Below, in pieces: positions 5,053 to 11,909 of a stretch of 11,909 nt of DNA. The stretch's first letter is position 1. Every line of letters starts with the position of its first letter. A program made the translations under genes and the position numbers. The stretch lies in contig CABPSV020000630.1 in NCBI GenBank assembly GCA_902459845.2, positions 1 through 11,909 on the forward strand, in the 5' to 3' direction. This DNA is from Hepatocystis sp. ex Piliocolobus tephrosceles (taxonomy: Eukaryota > Apicomplexa > Aconoidasida > Haemosporida > Plasmodiidae). The notes under the pieces were generated by a model. It saw only the letters and a list, made by a program, of their open reading frames with translations, ran no database searches and was not told the origin of the DNA.

Positions 5053-8000
5053 GTAAAACTCATTATTCAACTCTTCAATTGGCTTTATAACCATCAGAGG
5101 GTCACAGTTATATTCATGCATTTCCTCGTTGAACTGAAAATTTGATAAGTTACTGAACATACTATCTTTTTGTGTTTGATTAGAAGATGATAAAACATAT
5201 GGTGAATTATCTTGTGTTTTAGAAAAGTCGTTTGTCAAGTCAATCGTCCTGTTAACAGTACTACTTCCGTCTATAGAAGCATCCATTTCATCACTTTTTA
5301 AAGTTTTTAATACATCCATATATTTATTGTATAACTCTTGTTTTAATTTGCTTTTATTTGAAATACTAGTAATATTTGAAATATTAGTATTAGAAGTATT
5401 ATTTCTTTTGTTACTAACATTACCATTTTTGTTACTTATCTCGTTTTTATAATTTTTTATATTATTTTCAGATTTTTCATTTTCACGATCACCTCTCGCT
5501 GATACTTTCAAATTATTGTTACGCTTACTGTTTTTTAGTGCTTGATTTTGTTCATTACTGATACCCATGTAATTTAAATTTGTATACATTTTATTTATCA
5601 CATTATTATTCTTATTTTTTTCAGAATTATATAAAAAGTTGTTTTGTTCTGGATTATAATCTATTCCACTTTTTTTTAAGTTTTTACCCATTTGAATAAT
5701 GCTTGAACTTTTTTTTAAATTATTAATTTCGTCTATACTAATATTATAACTCATATCTGAGCAAACCGAAGAAAGCATTATACTGTCGGCATTACTATTA
5801 ACTTCATAACTTGTTTGTGAAATAAAATTAATTATGTTATACTTATTTTCGTTACTATTTTTTTCGTTACTATTTTTTTCATTACTATTTTTTTCGTTAC
5901 TATTTTTTTCGTTACTATTTTTTTCATTACTATTTTTTTCATTACTATTTTTTTCATTACTATTTTTTTCATTACTATTTTTTTCGTTACTATTTTTATC
6001 ATTACTATTTTTTTCGTTTCTATTTTTTTCGTTTCTATTTTTTTCGTTACTATTTTTTTCATTACCATTATTTATGTTTTCATTGATTGTTTTTATATTG
6101 TCTTGTTTTTTTTTAGATTTCGAATATTTTAAGATATTTGAAGATTCTTTTGTATTATAATTCAAATTTTGTACTAACGCTGGTTTTGTTTTGCCTTTTG
6201 AGTTTTTTCCTTCCCCTATTTTATTTTCTTCTTCTTCCTCATACTCTTCTCTTTTTCCTTGACTTTTTTCTTGACTTTTTTCTCTACTTTTTTTTTGCAT
6301 TTGCTCATAATACACATCAGATTTGAAACCAAATATAAGATCATCATACGATTCATTTATTTCATTTTTCATTGATTCTTTTGTCTTTTTATTTATGTTG
6401 TTATATACACTGTTCGGGGTAATAGTATCTATACTGCTACTTCTACTTTTTTCACTTCCATCTCTACTAGCTCTTTTTTTTTTCATATATTTATCACTTT
6501 TGTTACTTCTGTCACGGTTTTGTTCTTTATCAATACCTTTAACATTATTATCTTTTGTAGTGCAACTCAAATTAAAAATCTTTTTTATTACAGAACTGTC
6601 AAACAAAGAAATGTCGTGATTTCCTAAATAAGACGAAGAGTTTTTACTTGAACATAAATCATGTATATTACTATCCCAATTAAGGGTCTTCTGATTTTTC
6701 ATTTCATTCAGTGTTGCAAAATTTATGTCTTTTAACAGAGTTATTGAGTTATCAGAATCTTCTAGTTGCTCTTTTTTTAGTTGCTCTTTTTTTAGTTGCT
6801 CTTTTTTTAGTTGCTCTTTTTTTAGTTGCTCTTTTTTTAGTTGCTCTTTTTTTAGTTGCCCTTTTTTTAGTTGCTCCTTTTGTCTTTCTTCATTATCAAA
6901 TCCATTTTTTACCATATCACTATTCGCTAATTTATTGTTATGTTTACTTCCTTCTCTTTTAATTGCGTCTATAAAAAAATCAACAGATGTATTTTGTTCA
7001 TTTAAATTATTTAACATTGTATTTTTTTCACTTTCTTCACTTCCTTCGCTTGCTACACATTCTACACCATCTATCTCTAAATCTTTATTTTTTTTAATTT
7101 TACCATTCTGTATATCCGTAATATCATCTTCTACATAATTATCCATACTGTCGTTGATATATTTATTAACGTTATTATTTTTCTGTTTGTTATGTTTTAT
7201 AAAAATAGAAAAATCATCTTCCCTATAATCATATAAACTACCATCTTCTCTTAATTGTTGGTTTGCATCATCTAGTACATCATAATATTCGTCATTAGTT
7301 TTATTTTTTGCACATTTTTTTTTATTTACTCCATTTACCCCACTTTCGATAATATTCGAACTATTATAGTCATTATTCCTATCACTATCATAAATATAAC
7401 CATTATCATCATCATCGTAATTTACATTTTTATGACGATAATCTAGCACATGTTCTGTCATATTACTACTATTCACATCTATAGTATGTTTTCCAATATT
7501 TTTGTTCATATTTTGGTTCATATTTATTATCTTACCATTTTTATTTTTACTATTTACATCTGTACTAACATATAAACCATCTATCTTATTCTGATCATTA
7601 TTATTATCACCTGTAAGTACAGATTGTAATTTCGTATCATTATTTTTAATACATTTTGATATGTCTACATAATTATATGTACCATTCACTTTTTCTTGTT
7701 CCTTTAATTCATTTTTTAATTTATCAATTATTATAATACTATCATTATTATTTATAGTTAACTCTTCTATTTCATTTTTTAATTGAGCTATAACTTTTTC
7801 ATAAGAGTTATATTTTTGTTGCGCTTCTAAATGAAACTGATTATAAGCAACTGTATTATGTTCATATTTTTTTTCTTTTTCTTGTAATAATTCTAATTTA
7901 ATTGATTTTTCATTTAAATTTTCTCTTAATGTTTTTATTTCATTTTTTAATAATATTTCTGTTTGATTTTTTTGTAAATTCATTTTATTCATTTCACTCA

Positions 8001-10881
8001 TATTATTTTGAACAAATAATATATTATTTTCAAATTCATTTAATCTCATTTTCAAATCATGTATAATACTTTTATTTGCAATTAATTCATTTTCTAATTG
8101 TGTTTTATCAATCGCTAATTTAGTCATTGCATCTAAAGAATCATCTCTTTGTGTTTTAATATTATTAATTTCGATTGATAATGTTTGAATATATGATTCT
8201 AAGTTTTTAATTTTATCTACTGATTTTTTTAATTCTGTTTGAATTTTTATAGCAGCATCTTCTACTATAGTTTTTTCCTGTAAAATAATTTTATAATCTT
8301 CTTCTATTTTTTTTAAATGACTATTATTCATAGTTAACATTTTTATTTCTTGTTGTAACTGTTGTATTATTAATGAACTATTAGCATTATGTGAAGAATT
8401 AATTAAATGTAAATTTTTACTTTCTTTTATTATATTATTATATTGTAATTGTAAATCAGAATATTCTTTATTAATTGTTTCTATTTTTATTTTAAGGTTT
8501 TCAATTGATTCATCTTTTTTATCTAATAATAATGCAAGTTCATCTATTTGATTACTAGAATCTAGTAAATCATCTTTTACTTTTTTTAATTCTTCTTTAT
8601 TTCTTTCGTTTTTTTGTTTTTCTAATATGTTACTATCTTTTAGTTCATCAATTTTTTCATTATATTCACTTAATGTATTTAATAAATTATGTATATAATC
8701 AGTTAATTGTTTTTTTGTTTCATTAGAACAATTTATTATATTATTAAATTCATCCGATTCTAATTTTAAATTATTTAATGTATTCTCACTTATAGCAGAT
8801 TCTTTTTTTTTTTTAGAAATATTTTTTTCTAAAATTTTTATTTCTTCTTTTAATATATTTACTTCACTTTTTTCTTTATTATATTGTTTTTCATAATTTA
8901 AACTTTTTTTTTTTTCTTCTTTTAATTCTTTTTTTGCATCTTCTAATAATACTTTTAATTCTTTTACTTCTTCTTTTTTTTTTCTCACTTCTGTTTTTAG
9001 TTCAATTAATTGGTTGTTATTTTCTACATTTATGTTACTTTCTTTTGATTTATTACTGTCATTACTCATATCACGACTATATGTACTGCCTATAGTACCA
9101 ATACTACGACACCGACTATTTTTACTATCGTCCTTACTTTTATTATTGTCCTTATTTTTATTACGGTCCTTACTTTTACTACGGTCCTTACTTTCTTCAT
9201 TATTACCAACTATATCAGTACCCTGACACATGTCAATACTAGTATCAACACTCATGTTACTACTTTCAAAATTTTCTCCTCTTTTTTTTAACTTTTCTTT
9301 ATATCTAATTTCTGCATCGTTTTTAATTTGTAATTCCGTTTCTAATAACACAACACGATTCTTTAAATGATATATTTCATTATTTTTACTTTTTATCATT
9401 CTGTTTAAGTTATTTATATTTTTAACAGAATCTACCTTGTTTGTTAAACCATTTTCCCCATCTTGACTTTCTTCAAAAAAAAACTCATCATTGTTATTAC
9501 TCATATCTTCATTTGTATCATTTTCATTTATCGTCCTATCACACATTGAGTCACACTCCACATTTTTAACAAATTCATTTTGTTTGTTTATAGTAGCATT
9601 TATCATTCTTATTTCATTTAATTTTCTTATTTCTACTTCATACTCGTTTAATCGTTTTTTAAGATTTCTTATTTCTTCCTCTTTACTATCTTCCTCTCTT
9701 TCATCTTCCTCTTTACCATCTTTTTCTTTACCATCTTCACCTAACTTATTTCTTTTATCCGAAATAGAATATTTATTATAGCCATTATTATTATTATTAC
9801 TATAACTTTTTTTTCCACTTCCACCAATCCTTATTGTATCATTTCTATTTGTACTTGTACACTCTATATCAGTTTCACTACTATAATTAGTACTGACAAC
9901 CCCTTTGTTTTTTTTCTTTTTTTCTTTTTTCAATTGATCCACTTCTACTTTTAACTCCTTACAAAGATTTTTATAATAAGATAATTCCTTTCCTAATAAT
10001 AAATCATTTTCATTAATTATGTTATTACTCATTGCCTTATCTTCGTCATTGATTCTAGTACTACTACTACTACTACTACTACCGTTATTTTTTTTTTTTT
10101 TTTTTTCAAATTCATCAAATGATTTGGACCTATTCATAATAAACGTAGAATTGTTTTTATCAACATATTTATCATTACTATATTCACTTGACATAATTGT
10201 TGTTTCTTTTTTTTGTAGCATATCTAGTGACATTTTTAATTTTTTATTTTTTTCCATGTAACTCTCTTTTAATTTACACTCCTTTTCAATTTGTTTCTTA
10301 AGTTCTTTTATTTTTGAAACATATCCTTTGGTTGCATCATCACCATCATCATCACCATCATCATCACCATCACCATTATCATCATCCCTAGTTGAATCTT
10401 CATTTTTAACTTTTCCTTTTTTTTCATTTGCATTCATTAAATCTTTACATTTCTTTTCACTTTCTTCATATTTATCACTTAATTTTTGAAAATTATGTAT
10501 AGCCTGTATAAGATCGTTCAAAACTGCTTGAACTAGAGGTGTACACATAACACATAAGGAGTCTTTATAATTCAAAGTTTGCAATTTCTTTTTAAGTTTT
10601 TTATAATTTGCTTCCGCATCGATTCCTCCCTTTGTCTCCACATTACCTTTACTTTTTGTATTTTTATCCTTTACTATTTTATCATTTTTTTCATTATCAA
10701 CTTTTATACTATTAACACTTTTTTTACCATCAACTTTTATATTATTATTAACAGACTTTTTATCATTGTTTCTATTACTGGTTACACTTCTTGTCATTGC
10801 TTTCGTAGCTACATTTTTTTTTATATTTATTTTTTCATTTCCCTTCACGTTGTTACGAACGCTTTCATTTCGACGTTCCAT
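5050..10881 (-). CDS. Large Asn/Lys/Glu-rich coiled-coil protein of unknown function
   Basis: A single uninterrupted frame of 1943 residues runs from ATG at 10881 to TGA at 5050-5052. There is no signal peptide or membrane segment. Residues 1-100 are basic and Asn/Lys-rich. Residues 105-150 form a less degenerate, partly hydrophobic segment with a CVMC pair. Acidic DDDG repeats follow at about 164-183, then a Ser run near 270. Short heptad segments lie at about 185-225, 295-330, 395-435 and 490-535. The main coiled coil spans about 625-1060 and is dense in Leu/Ile/Lys/Glu with few Asn runs. Residues 1070-1900 are mostly low complexity with two pentapeptide arrays. The last 90 residues are again mixed, ending NNEFY. 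The architecture suggests a structural or scaffold protein (cytoskeletal, centrosomal or chromosome-associated), but no catalytic domain or named family is recognised. A poly(A) leader upstream and the lack of a pyrimidine tract argue against a further 5' exon. Confidence 0.9.
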   Translation of the reverse strand: MERRNESVRNNVKGNEKINIKKNVATKAMTRSVTSNRNNDKKSVNNNIKVDGKKSVNSIKVDNEKNDKIVKDKNTKSKGNVETKGGIDAEANYKKLKKKLQTLNYKDSLCVMCTPLVQAVLNDLIQAIHNFQKLSDKYEESEKKCKDLMNANEKKGKVKNEDSTRDDDNGDGDDDGDDDGDDATKGYVSKIKELKKQIEKECKLKESYMEKNKKLKMSLDMLQKKETTIMSSEYSNDKYVDKNNSTFIMNRSKSFDEFEKKKKKNNGSSSSSSSTRINDEDKAMSNNIINENDLLLGKELSYYKNLCKELKVEVDQLKKEKKKKNKGVVSTNYSSETDIECTSTNRNDTIRIGGSGKKSYSNNNNNGYNKYSISDKRNKLGEDGKEKDGKEEDEREEDSKEEEIRNLKKRLNEYEVEIRKLNEIRMINATINKQNEFVKNVECDSMCDRTINENDTNEDMSNNNDEFFFEESQDGENGLTNKVDSVKNINNLNRMIKSKNNEIYHLKNRVVLLETELQIKNDAEIRYKEKLKKRGENFESSNMSVDTSIDMCQGTDIVGNNEESKDRSKSKDRNKNKDNNKSKDDSKNSRCRSIGTIGSTYSRDMSNDSNKSKESNINVENNNQLIELKTEVRKKKEEVKELKVLLEDAKKELKEEKKKSLNYEKQYNKEKSEVNILKEEIKILEKNISKKKKESAISENTLNNLKLESDEFNNIINCSNETKKQLTDYIHNLLNTLSEYNEKIDELKDSNILEKQKNERNKEELKKVKDDLLDSSNQIDELALLLDKKDESIENLKIKIETINKEYSDLQLQYNNIIKESKNLHLINSSHNANSSLIIQQLQQEIKMLTMNNSHLKKIEEDYKIILQEKTIVEDAAIKIQTELKKSVDKIKNLESYIQTLSIEINNIKTQRDDSLDAMTKLAIDKTQLENELIANKSIIHDLKMRLNEFENNILFVQNNMSEMNKMNLQKNQTEILLKNEIKTLRENLNEKSIKLELLQEKEKKYEHNTVAYNQFHLEAQQKYNSYEKVIAQLKNEIEELTINNNDSIIIIDKLKNELKEQEKVNGTYNYVDISKCIKNNDTKLQSVLTGDNNNDQNKIDGLYVSTDVNSKNKNGKIINMNQNMNKNIGKHTIDVNSSNMTEHVLDYRHKNVNYDDDDNGYIYDSDRNNDYNSSNIIESGVNGVNKKKCAKNKTNDEYYDVLDDANQQLREDGSLYDYREDDFSIFIKHNKQKNNNVNKYINDSMDNYVEDDITDIQNGKIKKNKDLEIDGVECVASEGSEESEKNTMLNNLNEQNTSVDFFIDAIKREGSKHNNKLANSDMVKNGFDNEERQKEQLKKGQLKKEQLKKEQLKKEQLKKEQLKKEQLKKEQLEDSDNSITLLKDINFATLNEMKNQKTLNWDSNIHDLCSSKNSSSYLGNHDISLFDSSVIKKIFNLSCTTKDNNVKGIDKEQNRDRSNKSDKYMKKKRASRDGSEKSRSSSIDTITPNSVYNNINKKTKESMKNEINESYDDLIFGFKSDVYYEQMQKKSREKSQEKSQGKREEYEEEEENKIGEGKNSKGKTKPALVQNLNYNTKESSNILKYSKSKKKQDNIKTINENINNGNEKNSNEKNRNEKNRNEKNSNDKNSNEKNSNEKNSNEKNSNEKNSNEKNSNEKNSNEKNSNEKNSNEKNSNENKYNIINFISQTSYEVNSNADSIMLSSVCSDMSYNISIDEINNLKKSSSIIQMGKNLKKSGIDYNPEQNNFLYNSEKNKNNNVINKMYTNLNYMGISNEQNQALKNSKRNNNLKVSARGDRENEKSENNIKNYKNEISNKNGNVSNKRNNTSNTNISNITSISNKSKLKQELYNKYMDVLKTLKSDEMDASIDGSSTVNRTIDLTNDFSKTQDNSPYVLSSSNQTQKDSMFSNLSNFQFNEEMHEYNCDPLMVIKPIEELNNEFY
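5851..6060 (-). repeat. 14 x 15-bp coding repeat (EKNSN pentapeptide)
   Basis: The minus-strand unit GAAAAAAATAGTAAY encodes residues 1608-1677. Nine C-terminal units are identical in protein sequence and differ only by the synonymous AAC/AAT in the last codon. Replacements (two EKNRN, one DKNSN) lie only among the five N-terminal units. There are no indels. Each unit contains an A7 run. Variation confined to one end, with the rest homogeneous, suggests recent expansion by slippage or unequal exchange. Confidence 0.95.
6766..6870 (-). repeat. 7 x 15-bp coding repeat (LKKEQ pentapeptide)
   Basis: The minus-strand unit CTAAAAAAAGAGCAA encodes residues 1338-1372. The first unit is LKKGQ and the next six are LKKEQ with identical DNA. 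Diverged copies flank the N-terminal side (RQKEQ). The peptide is highly charged and helix-favouring, with Leu every fifth residue, so it is not a classical heptad coiled coil. Each unit again contains A7. Confidence 0.95.
7690..9010 (-). other. Central coiled-coil segment of the large protein
   Basis: This segment encodes residues of about 625-1060. Leu/Ile/Val recur with a/d-like spacing among Lys, Glu, Gln and Asn, for example VKELKVLLEDAKKELKEEKK near the start and EKVIAQLKNEIEELTINN near the end. Unlike the flanks it has almost no single-residue runs or tandem repeats. That is the pattern expected of the conserved part of the protein and of a long parallel or antiparallel rod of perhaps 60 nm if continuous (inferred from helix geometry). 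Confidence 0.75.
10059..10107 (-). repeat. Poly-Ser and poly-Lys coding microsatellites
   Basis: On the minus strand an A run encodes consecutive Lys, then Asn-Asn-Gly, then (AGT)7 encodes seven Ser. Both tracts are likely to vary in length between isolates without changing the frame (the AGT run) or at some frameshift risk (the A run). Confidence 0.75.
10335..10390 (-). repeat. DDDG-encoding trinucleotide-type repeat
   Basis: Plus-strand CATCATCATCAC units of 12 bp encode an Asp-rich run with Gly every fourth residue (residues about 164-183). It is an acidic low-complexity spacer between the N-terminal segment and the first short coiled coil. Confidence 0.8.
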
Positions 10882-11042
10882 CTCTAGTATTTTTTTTTTT
10901 TTTTTTTTTTTTAATAATTATACATACGCATTGTATGAAAACAACAAAAAAAATTTATGGTTTTACTTTTATATGTTTAGCATACTTCATAGTTACACGT
11001 GCGAGCACATGTTTCTGTACATATAAATATAAATATATATAT

Positions 11043-11129
11043 TTATATAAATATATATATTTATATAAATATGTATGTATTCATGTACCTATGCATGTAT
11101 CTATGTATGTATCTATGTATATATCTACA
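11043..11129. repeat. 18-bp TA-rich duplication and 12-bp CATGTATCTATG-type repeat
   Basis: TTATATAAATATATATAT at 11043-11060 is followed by a partial second copy from 11061. From 11082 to 11129 there are four 12-bp units: CATGTACCTATG, CATGTATCTATG, TATGTATCTATG and TATATATCTACA. They decay from the second unit outward. Confidence 0.8.
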
Positions 11130-11134
11130 TATAC

Positions 11135-11148
11135 ACATGTATACATGT
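11135..11148. repeat. 14-bp palindrome ACATGTATACATGT, copy 1
   Basis: This is a perfect self-complementary 14-mer, repeated exactly at 11818-11831. It lies about 250 bp upstream of the minus-strand start codon, at the end of a run of related TGTA/TACA sequence. Confidence 0.7.
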
Positions 11149-11342
11149 ACACATGTAATGACATATATTTTTGCTTATTATTTTTAAGCTAACACCAGGA
11201 GGCTTCTTTTTTTTTTTATGTATCAAAAGTTTTTAAAATAAACGTTAAGAAAAAGTTGAAAATTAAGTGGAAATAAAATGCGCAATAATGTGCGAAATGC
11301 GGTAAAAAAAAAATAAAATAAAATAAAATAAAAAATAAAAAA

Positions 11343-11390
11343 CATAAAAAATAAAAAACATAAAAAATAAAAAACATAAAATCGTGTAAA
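11343..11390. repeat. 16-bp CATAAAAAATAAAAAA repeat, about three copies
   Basis: CAT starts recur at 11343, 11359 and 11375, giving a 16-bp period within a wholly A/T-rich tract that follows AAAAT repeats at about 11303-11340. Confidence 0.8.
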
Positions 11391-11423
11391 ATGGTTAAAA
11401 TGCCCATATAAATACAAAAAAAA

Positions 11424-11480
11424 GCAAAAAAAGCAAAAAAAGCAAAAAAAGCAAAAAAAGCAAAAAAAGCAAAAAAGGCA
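11424..11480. repeat. 9-bp GCAAAAAAA repeat, about six copies
   Basis: GC dinucleotides recur at 11424, 11433, 11442, 11451, 11460 and 11469, each followed by seven A. The pattern then decays into GGCAAAAACAGC-type sequence up to about 11510. It opens a spurious Phe/Ala-rich frame on the minus strand. Confidence 0.85.
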
Positions 11481-11817
11481 AAAACAGCAAAAAAGGGCAA
11501 AAAAACGAAAGATACCAAATTCTTATTTTAAATTGCCATAATACATCATAAAAAATAACCAAAACAAATGTTCTTTTTTTTTTTAAAACATAAAAAATTA
11601 TAACAAAAAAACGAAATTAAAAATTTAAGCATTTGTAATAAATCATAAGTATAGAGAAACATATTTCTTAAGTATGTTTTTACTTCTTCAAGTTTATTAT
11701 TGCACACGTATGTATATATTTATATATATTGACATATATATATATATATATATGTACCACAGTATGCGCAATATATGTAAAAGAGTCATTACTATATGAC
11801 ATGCTATATACCTATGT

Positions 11818-11831
11818 ACATGTATACATGT
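11818..11831. repeat. 14-bp palindrome ACATGTATACATGT, copy 2
   Basis: This is an exact second copy of the palindrome at 11135-11148, 683 bp away. The two copies differ in flanking sequence, so the similarity is limited to the palindrome itself. Confidence 0.7.
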
Positions 11832-11909
11832 TTTACAAAAAGGTTTATAAAATATTGCATTTTTTTTTTTTTTTAAATTTAAAACTGAAACTAAACATAT
11901 ATTTATAAA

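Larger units (their letters stand above)
10882..11909. other. Upstream flank of the coiled-coil gene, no convincing coding
   Basis: There is no convincing gene in this stretch. It begins with a run of about 23 T on the plus strand (10890-10912), which reads as an A-rich leader just before the minus-strand ATG. It then holds TA-rich repeats, a 12-bp repeat, two copies of a 14-bp palindrome, A-rich 16-bp and 9-bp repeats, and a (TA)n run at about 11738-11752. The Phe/Ala-rich minus-strand frame at 11216-11518 comes from the 9-bp repeat. The promoter of the coiled-coil gene must lie here, but no element is assigned. Confidence 0.75.

Noticed and set aside
5832..6068. Second minus frame (KKIVM-type) and plus frame (SLLFF-type) across the EKNSN array
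   Set aside because: A stop-free 15-bp repeat opens several frames at once. The long minus-strand frame explains the region.
6711..7138. Plus-strand frames across the LKKEQ array
   Set aside because: They are antisense shadows of the coding repeat, with no independent start context.
5050..10881. Identification of the coiled-coil protein as a named antigen or the repetitive organellar protein
   Set aside because: Size and coiled-coil content are roughly compatible, but I cannot match any distinctive segment from memory, so no name is given.
10882..10930. An extra 5' exon for the coiled-coil gene
   Set aside because: On the minus strand the sequence before the ATG is an A run, not a pyrimidine tract with an acceptor, so splicing into this point is unlikely.
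11216..11518. Phe/Ala-rich minus frame
   Set aside because: It comes from the 9-bp GCAAAAAAA repeat and A/T repeats and has no coding character.
1..11909. tRNA, rRNA, transposon or centromere
   Set aside because: No cloverleaf, rRNA-like or transposase sequence was seen, and no stretch has the uniform, extended, near-pure AT character of a Plasmodium centromere.

Overview
The window is nuclear DNA of an apicomplexan, almost certainly a malaria parasite (Plasmodium). It is extremely AT-rich. The intergenic DNA is full of long A and T runs and (TA)n tracts, and one gene has several small exons. A second gene encodes a large protein full of Asn, Lys and Glu with short tandem amino-acid repeats. 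I could not identify the species.

Layout. (1) 1-1358 is the upstream flank of gene 1. It carries A-tracts and simple repeats, and around 252-410 a cluster of YAACTG (Myb-type) hexamers, three of them exactly 20 bp apart within dyad-symmetric 20-bp units. (2) 1359-2774, plus strand, is a spliced gene for a four-pass membrane RING-H2 protein, probably a ubiquitin E3 ligase, of 284 or 290 residues depending on an 18-nt microexon. (3) 2775-5049 lies between the 3' ends of two convergent genes. It has no convincing ORF but is unusually structured: a T31/A38 pair, two sets of inverted repeats (one a strong stem-loop at 3738-3792) and a 19-copy 14-bp minisatellite. (4) 5050-10881, minus strand, is a single-exon gene for a 1943-residue protein with a long central coiled coil, flanked by low-complexity segments and two 15-bp (pentapeptide) tandem repeats. 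(5) 10882-11909 is its upstream flank, with TA-rich and 12-, 16- and 9-bp repeats and two copies of one 14-bp palindrome.

The two genes converge tail to tail and do not share a promoter. Nothing in the sequence links their functions. The RING assignment is firm. The coiled-coil protein is not recognised beyond its architecture. The least explained material is the intergenic stem-loops and minisatellite and the upstream Myb-like phased repeats.
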